From Gemmatimonadota bacterium (GTDB lineage Bacteria > Gemmatimonadota > Gemmatimonadetes > Gemmatimonadales > GWC2-71-9), in assembly GCA_003221075.1 (NCBI GenBank), contig QHUF01000131.1, forward strand, positions 1 through 8,288: DNA of 8,288 nucleotides, written 5' to 3'. Position numbers and translations under genes: made by a program. Positions 1 to 6,038 of this stretch are shown here, one piece after another (positions within the stretch are counted from its first letter, which is position 1; the number at the start of each line of letters is the position of its first letter). Under the pieces are notes generated by a model, which saw only the letters and a program-made list of their open reading frames with translations, had not been told where the DNA came from and did not search any database.

Positions 1-1031
1 GCCGTGACATACTTCGGCGCAAGTCGTTGCACCGCCGCGGCGAGCTGTCGCTCGACCGTCGCCAGCTTCTGATTGGGCACGAGCCGCATGCTCACCTTCG
101 CGGTCGCCTCGGCGGGAATGACGGTCTTGGCGCCTTCGCCCGTAAAGCCGCCCAGGATCCCGTGGATCTCGAACGTCGGCAGCGCCCAGAGGCGCTCGAG
201 CACCGAGTACTTCTTCAAACCGACAAGGGCTTTCCCTTGCACACGCTTCTGCAGGAAGTCCTTCTCGGTGAAGGGGAGCTTTTTCCAGGCGGCAAGCTCC
301 GCCTTGGACGGCCGCTTCACCGGCGCGTAGAAGCCGGGGATGTTGATCTTCCCATCCTCGCCCTTCAGACGCGTGAGCAGCCGGCCAAGCTCCTCGTGGG
401 CGTTCGGGGCCGCACCGCCGTATTCGCCGGAGTGGAGATCGGTCTTGGATGTCCGCACGGTGATTTCCGCATAGCACAGACCGCGCAGCGTCGTGTACAC
501 AGCGGGCCATGCCGGCGCGACATACGACATATCCGCGACGAGCACCGCGTCGGCGCGGACGCGCTGCGGCTCGCGTTTCAACAGGTCGAACAAGACCTTG
601 GAGCCGTACTCCTCCTCACCTTCGATCAAGAAGCGGAAGTTGATTGGCGGCCGCGGCGACGCGGCGATCGCCTTGAGCAGGCAGAAGACCTGACCCTTGT
701 CGTCGGCGGCGCCACGCCCGTAGATCTTGCCGTCGCGGATCGTTGGCTCGAAGGGTGGGTTGGTCCATTCGGCGAGCGGATCGGGCGGCTGCACGTCGTA
801 GTGGCCGTAGATAATGAGGGTCGGCGCTCCCGGCACATCGGGGCCTTTGCCCGACACGACCGGATGCGTGTCGCTGCCGAGAAACTCGACGTCGCGACAG
901 CCGAGGCGCCGCAGCTCGGCGGCGACCCATTCAGCGGCCGCGCGACAATCCTGATTGTGTGCCGGCAATGTCGAGACGGAGGGAATGCGCAGGAACTCAC
1001 TCAGCTCGCGAAGCAATCGCTCTTGATCCAT
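1..1031 (-). CDS. M20-family metallodipeptidase, C-terminus cut off by window edge
   Basis: Zinc-dependent (usually di-zinc) peptidase of the M20/PepV/CNDP2-like group, expected to hydrolyse dipeptides or short peptides in the cytosol; no signal peptide is visible. The frame is open from the ATG at 1031 to the window edge (343 codons). Family metal and catalytic motifs appear in order: GHYDVQPP (His77, Asp79 with the general pattern HxD), GRGAADDKGQ (bridging Asp110), EGEEEYGS (catalytic Glu140, metal Glu141), VADMS (Asp167) and DLHSGEYGG (His200, start of the lid/dimerisation domain). Family members are around 450 residues, so roughly 110 residues, including the last metal-binding His, lie outside the window. 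The start fits the family's usual N-terminus (short helix, then RIPSVST). No Shine-Dalgarno sequence precedes it, but TACATTTC lies 7 bases upstream. It is divergent to the TPR gene. The exact substrate cannot be told from sequence. Confidence 0.93.
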   Translation of the reverse strand, partial: MDQERLLRELSEFLRIPSVSTLPAHNQDCRAAAEWVAAELRRLGCRDVEFLGSDTHPVVSGKGPDVPGAPTLIIYGHYDVQPPDPLAEWTNPPFEPTIRDGKIYGRGAADDKGQVFCLLKAIAASPRPPINFRFLIEGEEEYGSKVLFDLLKREPQRVRADAVLVADMSYVAPAWPAVYTTLRGLCYAEITVRTSKTDLHSGEYGGAAPNAHEELGRLLTRLKGEDGKINIPGFYAPVKRPSKAELAAWKKLPFTEKDFLQKRVQGKALVGLKKYSVLERLWALPTFEIHGILGGFTGEGAKTVIPAEATAKVSMRLVPNQKLATVERQLAAAVQRLAPKYVT

Positions 1032-1038
1032 GGCGGCA

Positions 1039-1046
1039 GAAATGTA
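1039..1046 (-). promoter_or_regulatory. Putative -10-like element of the M20 peptidase (leaderless start?)
   Basis: On the minus strand TACATTTC ends 7 bases before the ATG at 1031. It fits TAnnTTT-type -10 elements (the Bacteroidota form is TAnnTTTG; leaderless genes in several phyla carry TAnnnT at this distance). There is no ribosome binding site, so transcription could begin at or next to the start codon. Motif and spacing are seen; promoter function is inferred. Confidence 0.35.
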
Positions 1047-1085
1047 GACCGATGGGTCGCAGCTAGCCAGCGAGTGCGGCCCGGG

Positions 1086-1093
1086 TAGATTTG
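1086..1093 (+). promoter_or_regulatory. Putative -10-like element of the TPR gene (leaderless start?)
   Basis: TAGATTTG, an exact match to TAnnTTTG, lies 6 bases before the ATG at 1100 and mirrors the element in front of the divergent M20 gene. No Shine-Dalgarno sequence lies between. No clear -33/-35 element was found upstream. If it is the promoter, the transcript would start at about the A of the ATG. The same bases also contain an alternative in-frame TTG start at 1091, which this reading makes less likely. Confidence 0.35.
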
Positions 1094-1099
1094 TGCGCC

Positions 1100-2227
1100 A
1101 TGCGGACGACCGCGTCTTACGATTTGTTTCCAGACGCCCGAAGCGAACGGGCGCTCGCGCGCGCGCGCTGGCTGGCGCGCGAGGGCCGGACAAGCGATGC
1201 ACAGTCCGCGTACGACGCGCTCCTGGCCGCGAAACCGGAGTTGAAGGCCTGCTGGGCCGAGTACTTCGAGTTGCTGCGCAGCAGCGGCCGCGGCGTCGAG
1301 GCCTTGCAGCTTGCCGACCGTGCCCGCGTGACGTTCGGCGAGTCCGGATTCTCGCTGACGCTGCGTGCTGCGGCCCTCACCGAGTTGGGACGCTATCCCG
1401 AGGCGCTGGCCGAGCTGGATCGCGCCGTGGAAGTCGATCCCGACCTGGCACTGGTGTGGCACGAGCTCGGCTACGCCGCGTACAAGCTCGGCGACCGCAA
1501 TCGGGCGCTCTTGGCGCTCGATCGCGCGTTTGCGCTCGAGCCCCATACCGACACGCTCAAGCTCCGGGGCCAGGTCCTGCGCGAAGCAGGCCGGTATCAG
1601 GCGGCGGAAGTCGCGTTCGAAGGCGCCGCCCAGGCGGCGGAGCACGCCGAGCAACGCGTCGATGCCGAGCGCGAGATCGCGACGACACACCGCTATGGCT
1701 TCTACGCGCCCCGGCGCCCTGATGACCTGACACCGGCCGAGCGCTGGTTTGCGGATACGGGCAGCATCGTCCTGGCATCGACCCCGGGGCCGGTGGCGCC
1801 GAGCGACGAGACGATTGTGGCGACGTTCGCGGAGGTAGCGGCGAACTGCGACTGGCACTTCGGACAGGTCATCCTGCTCGGCCCCGAATTCCCAGCCTGT
1901 AATGAGCTCGCCGACCGGATGGGAGCGCCGCTCGTCACGCCCTCGGGATTCGATCCCGCGGTCTGTCCGCTCGTCGTCGGCTTGCGGCCACTCGTCGCCG
2001 ACAAGACGTGGACGGGCATCGTCGGCCGGCTGGCCAGCGCGTCGACCGGCCTCGTGCTGGCGCTCGAGCATCCGGCCGAGGCACACCCGGCCGTGACCGC
2101 CGACGTGGTCGGCGTGCTGACCGATGCCGGCACGCGCCGCGAGCGCGCACCCAATCCCGCCCAGGCGGTGAACGAAGCACGCAACGCCGGGGCTCGACTC
2201 GCGGGGCGTCGGCTGCGGCCCACGTGA
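1100..2227 (+). CDS. TPR-repeat protein with uncharacterised C-terminal domain
   Basis: Protein of 375 residues if started at the ATG at 1100; a TTG at 1091 would add three residues. No signal peptide or membrane segment is seen, so it is probably cytosolic. Residues ~18-185 form about five degenerate tetratricopeptide repeats; the clearest are 84-117 (GRYPEALAELDRAVEVDPD) and 118-151 (LGYAAYKLGDRNRALLALDRA), with the typical Gly/Tyr/Ala spacing. TPR arrays are protein-binding scaffolds. Residues ~195-350 form a second domain with alternating hydrophobic strands and helices (for example VILLGPEF, PLVVGLRPLV, GLVLALEHP) that I do not recognise; the tail is Arg/Ala-rich. It diverges from the M20 gene and is followed by the palindrome cluster before gdhA. 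Partner and function are unknown; a link to gdhA is possible only on grounds of shared direction. Confidence 0.85.
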   Translation: MRTTASYDLFPDARSERALARARWLAREGRTSDAQSAYDALLAAKPELKACWAEYFELLRSSGRGVEALQLADRARVTFGESGFSLTLRAAALTELGRYPEALAELDRAVEVDPDLALVWHELGYAAYKLGDRNRALLALDRAFALEPHTDTLKLRGQVLREAGRYQAAEVAFEGAAQAAEHAEQRVDAEREIATTHRYGFYAPRRPDDLTPAERWFADTGSIVLASTPGPVAPSDETIVATFAEVAANCDWHFGQVILLGPEFPACNELADRMGAPLVTPSGFDPAVCPLVVGLRPLVADKTWTGIVGRLASASTGLVLALEHPAEAHPAVTADVVGVLTDAGTRRERAPNPAQAVNEARNAGARLAGRRLRPT

Positions 2228-2230
2228 CTT

Positions 2231-2303
2231 CACACCCTAAAGGGTGTGCTCGGCAATCGCTGTCCTTAAGGACAGTGTCGGCCGAGCACAGGCTTCAGCC
2301 TGT
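2231..2303. repeat. Cluster of three perfect palindromes with an enclosing stem
   Basis: The TPR-gdhA gap holds CACACCCT-AA-AGGGTGTG (2231-2248), the 16-base palindrome CTGTCCTTAAGGACAG (2260-2275) and ACAGGCT-TC-AGCCTGT (2288-2303). The middle palindrome is also enclosed by a 10-base perfect stem, 2245-2254 with 2281-2290 (TGTGCTCGGC / GCCGAGCACA), which competes with the outer two hairpins. Nearly every base is in some stem, with no U-tract typical of an intrinsic terminator. It resembles REP-type dispersed palindromic elements. It could end transcription of the TPR gene, protect mRNA ends, or fold in the gdhA leader. Structure is read directly; role is inferred. Confidence 0.8.
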
Positions 2304-2318
2304 CCACTCTCGAATCCT

Positions 2319-3593
2319 ATGACTACAACTGACCAGCCGCGCCCCAGTCGTGCGCCGATGTCCGGCCGCGCGATCGTCCAAAACCAGTTCGACCGCGCGG
2401 CCGACCTGATCAATCTCGAAGCGTACATGCGGAAAATCCTGATGTCGCCGTTCCGCGAGGTACAGGTCGAGGTGCCCGTGCGAATGGACGACGGCCGAAT
2501 CGAGGTCTTCACCGGCTACCGCATTCAGCACAACGGCGCGCGCGGGCCGTGCAAGGGGGGGATCCGCTATCACCCGGAAGCCGATCACGACGAGGTGCTG
2601 GGGCTCGCCACGATCATGACGTGGAAGACCGCGCTGATGGATATCCCGTTTGGCGGCGCCAAGGGCGGCGTGACGGTGGACCCCAAGAAGCTCTCCAAGC
2701 TCGAGCTCGAGCGGCTGACCCGGCGCTTCACCCAGCGGATCGCCATCGTCCTCGGCCCCTACCGCGATATCCCCGCGCCCGACGTCAACACCAACGCACA
2801 AGTGATGGCCTGGATCCTCGACGAGTACTCGAGCCGGCAGGGCTACACCCCGGCGGTCGTCACCGGAAAGCCGGTCGCGCTGGGAGGATCACTCGGCCGC
2901 GAGGAGGCAACCGGACGCGGCGTGATGTACGTGATGCAGGAGTACTCGCGCGACTTCGGGGTCCCGCTCAAGGGCGGACGCGTCGTGATCCAGGGCTTCG
3001 GCAACGTCGGCAGCCACCTGGCACGGCTTCTCGACAGTGAAGCGGGCGGGACTGTCGTCGCCGTGAGCGACGTCTCCGGCGGGATCTATAACGACAAGGG
3101 ACTCGATATTCCGGGATTGCTGGCTCACAGCGCGCAGGGGAAACCGGTTTCCGAATGGAAGGGCGGCAAACGCATCACGAATGACGAGCTCTGGACGATC
3201 CCCTGCGAATGGCTGGTTCCCGCCGCACTGGGCGGCGTCATCACCAAAGAAGCAAATGCCACCACCATCGACTGCAAGGTCGTAGTCGAAGGCGCGAACG
3301 AGCCGACCACGCCGACGGCCGATCGGATTCTCGAGGAGCGCGGGATCGCGGTCATTCCGGACTTTCTCGCCAATGCCGGCGGCGTCACAGTCAGCTATTA
3401 CGAGTGGGCCCAGAACCTCCAGCAGTACCGCTGGACGCACGAGCAGGTGAATCGCGAGCTCAAAGCCACGCTCACGAAGGCCTACACGTCTGTGCGGGAT
3501 CTGGCGAAGGAAAAGAAGGTGACGTTTAGAACTGCCGCCTACGGGATCGCGCTACAGCGCGTTGCGGATGCGGAGCGACTGCGCGGGAACTGA
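2319..3593 (+). CDS. gdhA: Glutamate dehydrogenase (Glu/Leu/Phe/Val dehydrogenase family)
   Basis: Catalyses reversible oxidative deamination of glutamate to 2-oxoglutarate and ammonia with NAD(P); cytosolic, normally a hexamer. The 424-residue length matches the small hexameric (RocG/GudB/GdhA-type) family. Catalytic residues align with the well-studied Clostridium symbiosum enzyme at a constant offset of ten: Lys79 (GPCKGGIRYHP), Lys103 (TWKTALMD), catalytic Lys115 (FGGAKGGV) and Asp155 (PAPDVNT). The Rossmann nucleotide-binding loop is GFGNVG at 226-231, followed at the end of the second strand by Asp251, which hints at NAD rather than NADP. The C-terminal GANEPTTPTA and NAGGVTVSYYEW motifs are intact. 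The ATG at 2319 was chosen because an upstream in-frame start at 2244 would place 25 extra residues on the palindrome cluster; no strong Shine-Dalgarno sequence is present. A later Met at residue 14 (2358) is possible. Cofactor preference is not certain. Confidence 0.97.
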   Translation: MTTTDQPRPSRAPMSGRAIVQNQFDRAADLINLEAYMRKILMSPFREVQVEVPVRMDDGRIEVFTGYRIQHNGARGPCKGGIRYHPEADHDEVLGLATIMTWKTALMDIPFGGAKGGVTVDPKKLSKLELERLTRRFTQRIAIVLGPYRDIPAPDVNTNAQVMAWILDEYSSRQGYTPAVVTGKPVALGGSLGREEATGRGVMYVMQEYSRDFGVPLKGGRVVIQGFGNVGSHLARLLDSEAGGTVVAVSDVSGGIYNDKGLDIPGLLAHSAQGKPVSEWKGGKRITNDELWTIPCEWLVPAALGGVITKEANATTIDCKVVVEGANEPTTPTADRILEERGIAVIPDFLANAGGVTVSYYEWAQNLQQYRWTHEQVNRELKATLTKAYTSVRDLAKEKKVTFRTAAYGIALQRVADAERLRGN

Positions 3594-3601
3594 TCGGTCG
3601 T

Positions 3602-3653
3602 CTGGCGGTCAAGAAACAACAGCGGCGGTCGGGCGGTCAAAAACCAACTGCGG
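3602..3653 (+). repeat. Left array: two 28-base repeat units
   Basis: Unit L1 is 3602-3629 and unit L2 is 3630-3653 (its last four bases diverge). Both follow C(T/G)GGCGGTCAA, a variable centre, CAA, then GCGG. L1 matches the outermost right-hand unit at 25 of 28 bases when that is reverse-complemented; L2 matches the innermost right-hand unit at 21 of 24. The array begins 8 bases after the gdhA stop codon and supplies the stop codon of the truncated four-helix-bundle fragment. Confidence 0.88.
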
Positions 3654-3828
3654 GACCACGCTTCGCGGACCCTTCGGCAATGTTGGCCGCAGAACTAAAC
3701 GCCGCTCGTCGCGCTTGAGACGTCAATCCATACAATTCGTGACGTGGGAATTTCTCCGTCGCTTTGTAGACGGCAACCGTCAGATCATCGCAGGCCTTCC
3801 ACGCATGGAGCCGCTCATACGGCATCAT
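3637..3828 (-). pseudogene. Truncated S23/four-helix-bundle protein gene
   Basis: The 63-residue reading frame begins MMPYERLHAWKACDDL and contains SSAANIAEGSAKRGP, the hallmark of the four-helix-bundle family first known from open reading frames in 23S rRNA intervening sequences. Full-length members are about 110-130 residues and continue after the NIAEGS motif with two more helices. Here recognisable homology stops at about residue 59, and four unrelated residues and a stop follow, encoded by the 28-base repeat unit L2. Only helices 1 and 2 remain, so I call it a truncated remnant; expression as a short peptide is possible but no Shine-Dalgarno sequence is seen. It sits between inverted repeat arrays in the convergent gap after gdhA, with no rRNA around it. 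The biochemical role of free-standing family members is poorly known. Confidence 0.8.
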
Positions 3829-3894
3829 GAAGGAAAGAAATAGAACAGGACCCTGCGGGGAGGCTAATCAGATTCACGCCGGCCAGCGCATTTG

Positions 3895-3978
3895 ACCGCC
3901 GCATTTGCTTCTTGACCGCCCGACCGCCGCCTTTGCAGTTTGACCGCCAGACCGCCGCCGTTGTCTCTTGGCCGCCAG
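3895..3978 (-). repeat. Right array: three 28-base repeat units, inverted to the left array
   Basis: Read on the minus strand, units are A (3978-3951), B (3950-3923) and C (3922-3895), each exactly 28 bases, followed by a decayed partial copy to about 3887. A corresponds to left unit L1 and C to L2; B is an additional unit. The constant part is GCGGCGGTC(T/G)GGCGGTCAA and the centre of about eight bases varies. Unit A directly touches the stop codon of the aminopeptidase gene (3979-3981), so the array forms the 3' end of that operon's transcript. Confidence 0.9.
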
Positions 3979-5094
3979 TTATTCGACTTTCATCCCCGGC
4001 CGCGAGTATAGCGCCTGGTACGGATCGCCAGGCTGCGTAAAGACGCGGATCTGAATGGCCCGGATGGTCTCGGCAATGTCCGCGTTGTTCTGCAGGTAAA
4101 TCTCGTCGAACAGATTCAGATTCATCCGATACAACCGCTCGGCAATGATCACCGCATTGTTGAGCGGTGCCTGGGCGAACCACCGCCAGTCGTACGTCTC
4201 GAGTGACTGGCCGACCGCCCCGCGAAACTGATCGCGCGCCCATCCGAACAGGGCTGTGCGCACCTGCTCCAACCGCTCTCCGCTCAACGGCTCCGCGTAC
4301 GCCGAATCGAGACGGCGCGCCAGCTCGGCGTAAAACACGTCCAGCGTGCGCTCGTCGCGCCACCGGGCCGCAGCCCGCCGCGCGTCCAGCGTGTCGTGCC
4401 GCGAGCGGAAAAACGCCGCCGCGCCGCGATACCCCACGAAGCTGGCAAAGCTCTCGTTGAAGGGGGTCTGGCTCTTCACATACAACGTGTTGTGAGCCAG
4501 CTCGTGAATCACGGTGGCGACGAGCTCCATCGTGTCTCGACTCATCGCCGTCGAGAACAATGGATCGCTCAGGTAGCCCAGCGTGGAGAACGCGCCCGAC
4601 GGCCGCAGGAACACGTCGAGCCCCTCTACATCGAGCCGTTGCGCCTCCGTGCGCGCCCGCGACGCATTGAAGAACCCCTTGTACGGAACGATGCCGACGA
4701 TCGGATAGCGCCAGGTAATTTCGCGCAACTTGTCGCGGCGGCTCGCCGACAGCACGAGCAGCAGGGTGTCCCGTCCCACGTCCGCGTAGGTCGTGTACGT
4801 CTTCCCCACCGCCAGGCCGAGCGAATCGGCGGCGTAGGCGCGAGCGGCGCGCACGAGCGCGAATCGCTGGCGCAGCGCCGCGGGTGTCGTCGTGTCGGCG
4901 ATCAGTTTGTCGATTGCGCGGCGGCGCAGCAGCAGGCGCGCCTCCTCGATGCCGGCGCGCGCGATGTAGCGCGCGTCGGCGCTGACCGCCAGCAGGAGCG
5001 CGACCGCGGCGACGGCACCACCCGCCGCGATCACCAGGATGCGTTTGAGGAGGCGGCCCCAGCGCGGCTGCGCGCGCTCGGTCAGGGCGTCCAT
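3979..5094 (-). CDS. Membrane-anchored putative aminopeptidase (COG4324-type)
   Basis: Predicted zinc metallopeptidase of the COG4324/PF10023 'putative aminopeptidase' family, 371 residues. Residues ~17-38 form one hydrophobic segment after a basic stretch (RWGRLLKR), so the enzyme is probably anchored in the inner membrane with its catalytic part outside the cytoplasm. The family's Tyr-rich KTYTTYADVG and GYLSDPLF regions are present. The metal site is HELAH at 197-201 and the downstream Glu214 in PFNESFASFVG, a gluzincin-like HExxH...E arrangement. Start choice: the ATG at 5094 overlaps the PorV-like gene's stop by 13 bases and places the membrane segment close to the N-terminus; a longer open frame to 5319 only reads against the upstream gene. 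A weak GGGG lies upstream, so translational coupling is likely. It is the last gene of the operon. Its substrate is unknown; the peptidase activity is a family prediction. Confidence 0.88.
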   Translation of the reverse strand: MDALTERAQPRWGRLLKRILVIAAGGAVAAVALLLAVSADARYIARAGIEEARLLLRRRAIDKLIADTTTPAALRQRFALVRAARAYAADSLGLAVGKTYTTYADVGRDTLLLVLSASRRDKLREITWRYPIVGIVPYKGFFNASRARTEAQRLDVEGLDVFLRPSGAFSTLGYLSDPLFSTAMSRDTMELVATVIHELAHNTLYVKSQTPFNESFASFVGYRGAAAFFRSRHDTLDARRAAARWRDERTLDVFYAELARRLDSAYAEPLSGERLEQVRTALFGWARDQFRGAVGQSLETYDWRWFAQAPLNNAVIIAERLYRMNLNLFDEIYLQNNADIAETIRAIQIRVFTQPGDPYQALYSRPGMKVE

Positions 5095-6038
5095 CGCAGC
5101 CCCACGCGATGCGTTCCGCCGCCGAGCCCGTCGTATGCCTGAAACGCGTAGTCCATCGCGAGCCGCCCGAGCACGATTCCGCCGCCGAAGGTCACGCGCG
5201 ATGCATCGGTGACTGTGGGGCGCGTCGCGTATCCCACGCGCCCGACCAATCCGACACCCCCCGTGACGATGCCGCCCTCGATCCCCTGGATGAGCACCGC
5301 GCTGCGGTCGCGCGTCCATTGCCCCTCCAGGGTCGTGAGCAGCCGGAACGTGCCCTGCGGGTCGGTATAGTTGAGCGTCAGCCCGGCGCGGGTGCGCCGT
5401 GGCAGCAACGCGCCGTTCCCGAGATCGCCGCCCAGGTTCTGGACGCTCACGCCAATCGCCATGATGTCGAAGACCGCCATCGCCATGCCCACGTCACCAG
5501 CCCAGGCATCGCTCACGTCCGAACCGATCTGCGCGCGATTGTACTTGGCCGTGACACCGAGCGCCACGAACCCGCGGCGGTAGACGAGCGACGTCGTCGC
5601 CAGCGCTTCGTACGGATGGAATGACGCGCCGGTGGGCATACCGCGCCGCCCGCCGGTCGCCGGGTCGGGGACGATTTCGGCCTCCGACCCGTAGTCGAGC
5701 GCCTGCGCGCCGAAGCCCAACGTCCAGCGCTGCACGCGCAGCGCGAGCGCCGCGGCGGACACGGCGCTGCCCGCCAGGTAGGGCTCGTACGACCCCTCGA
5801 TGCTGAGATGTCGAATGGTGGCGATGCCGGCGGGGTTCGCGAATAAGGCGCCGGCGTCGCCGACGAGGGCCGCCCCGGCGCCGCCGAGTCCGGCCGAGCG
5901 TGTGGAGCCGGGGAGAATGGTGAGGATGGAGCCTTCGGTTTGAGCCGTCAGATGGGCGGATGGGCCGATGGGCAGCAGCGCGATAACCGTCAGCGCCACG
6001 GCGGCCCGACCGCCCATCAGCCCATCAGTCTGTCTCAT
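5082..6038 (-). CDS. PorV/PorQ-family outer-membrane beta-barrel protein
   Basis: Protein of 318 residues with an N-terminal signal peptide (hydrophobic core at ~12-24, likely cleavage after the AQ at 32-33) and a mature part of alternating, amphipathic Gly/aromatic-rich strands typical of a FadL-like barrel. The family hallmark follows the signal peptide: SAGLGGAGAALVGDAGALFANPAGIA-type sequence at ~48-73, where an early segment places an Asn-Pro-Ala turn. It ends in a barrel-like Val-Gly-Leu-Arg-Trp strand. PorV serves type IX secretion in Bacteroidota, but the family is broader and no other type IX genes are in the window. The start at 6038 is supported by the 4-base ATGA overlap with the upstream lipoprotein gene. 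Five GATGGGC octamer-type repeats lie in the signal-peptide coding region. Its role in handling the neighbouring lipoprotein peptidase is a guess from the context. Confidence 0.85.
   Translation of the reverse strand: MRQTDGLMGGRAAVALTVIALLPIGPSAHLTAQTEGSILTILPGSTRSAGLGGAGAALVGDAGALFANPAGIATIRHLSIEGSYEPYLAGSAVSAAALALRVQRWTLGFGAQALDYGSEAEIVPDPATGGRRGMPTGASFHPYEALATTSLVYRRGFVALGVTAKYNRAQIGSDVSDAWAGDVGMAMAVFDIMAIGVSVQNLGGDLGNGALLPRRTRAGLTLNYTDPQGTFRLLTTLEGQWTRDRSAVLIQGIEGGIVTGGVGLVGRVGYATRPTVTDASRVTFGGGIVLGRLAMDYAFQAYDGLGGGTHRVGLRWTP
5951..6026. repeat. Inverted octamer repeats in the signal-peptide coding region
   Basis: GATGGGC occurs three times at exact 8-base spacing on the plus strand (5951, 5959, 5967), and its complement GCCCATC twice at 8-base spacing (6012, 6020). 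The 38 bases between encode the hydrophobic core of the PorV-like signal peptide. In the mRNA the two blocks could form a stem of about 15 pairs (one G-U) starting some 12 bases after the AUG. Confidence 0.8.

Larger units (their letters stand above)
3602..3978. mobile_element. Putative 377-base inverted-repeat element carrying the S23 remnant
   Basis: The left and right 28-base arrays act as imperfect terminal inverted repeats (order A-C left, A-B-C right) around the four-helix-bundle fragment and about 60 bases of otherwise empty DNA (3829-3886). It fills the whole gap between two convergent stop codons. No transposase and no clear target-site duplication are visible. A MITE-like element, an REP-type cluster or an eroded insertion would all fit. 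Repeat order and inversion are seen; mobility is inferred. Confidence 0.5.

Noticed and set aside
27..1088. Long plus-strand open frame (353 codons) opposite the M20 gene
   Set aside because: It is the complement of a clearly recognised M20 peptidase; its translation has no family motifs and is Arg/Gly/Leu-rich as expected for an antisense shadow in high-G+C DNA.
1001..2233. Minus-strand open frame of 410 codons antisense to the TPR gene
   Set aside because: The plus-strand frame shows clear TPR periodicity; the antisense translation has no recognisable domain and has shadow-type composition.
2244..2318. N-terminal extension of gdhA to an ATG at 2244
   Set aside because: The 25 extra residues would be encoded by the palindrome cluster and do not look like a GDH N-terminus; the enzyme from 2319 already has the family's normal length.
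3637..3828. 23S rRNA intervening sequence
   Set aside because: The S23-type fragment suggested it, but no rRNA sequence flanks the element; both neighbours are protein genes.
3602..3978. CRISPR array
   Set aside because: The unit length is 28 bases, but units abut with no spacers of normal length: the variable part is only about eight bases, the copies are few and diverged, the two arrays are inverted to each other, and no cas genes are present.
4396..5142. Plus-strand open frame of 248 codons opposite the aminopeptidase gene
   Set aside because: Antisense to a gene with an intact HELAH metal site; composition is Arg/His-rich without motifs.
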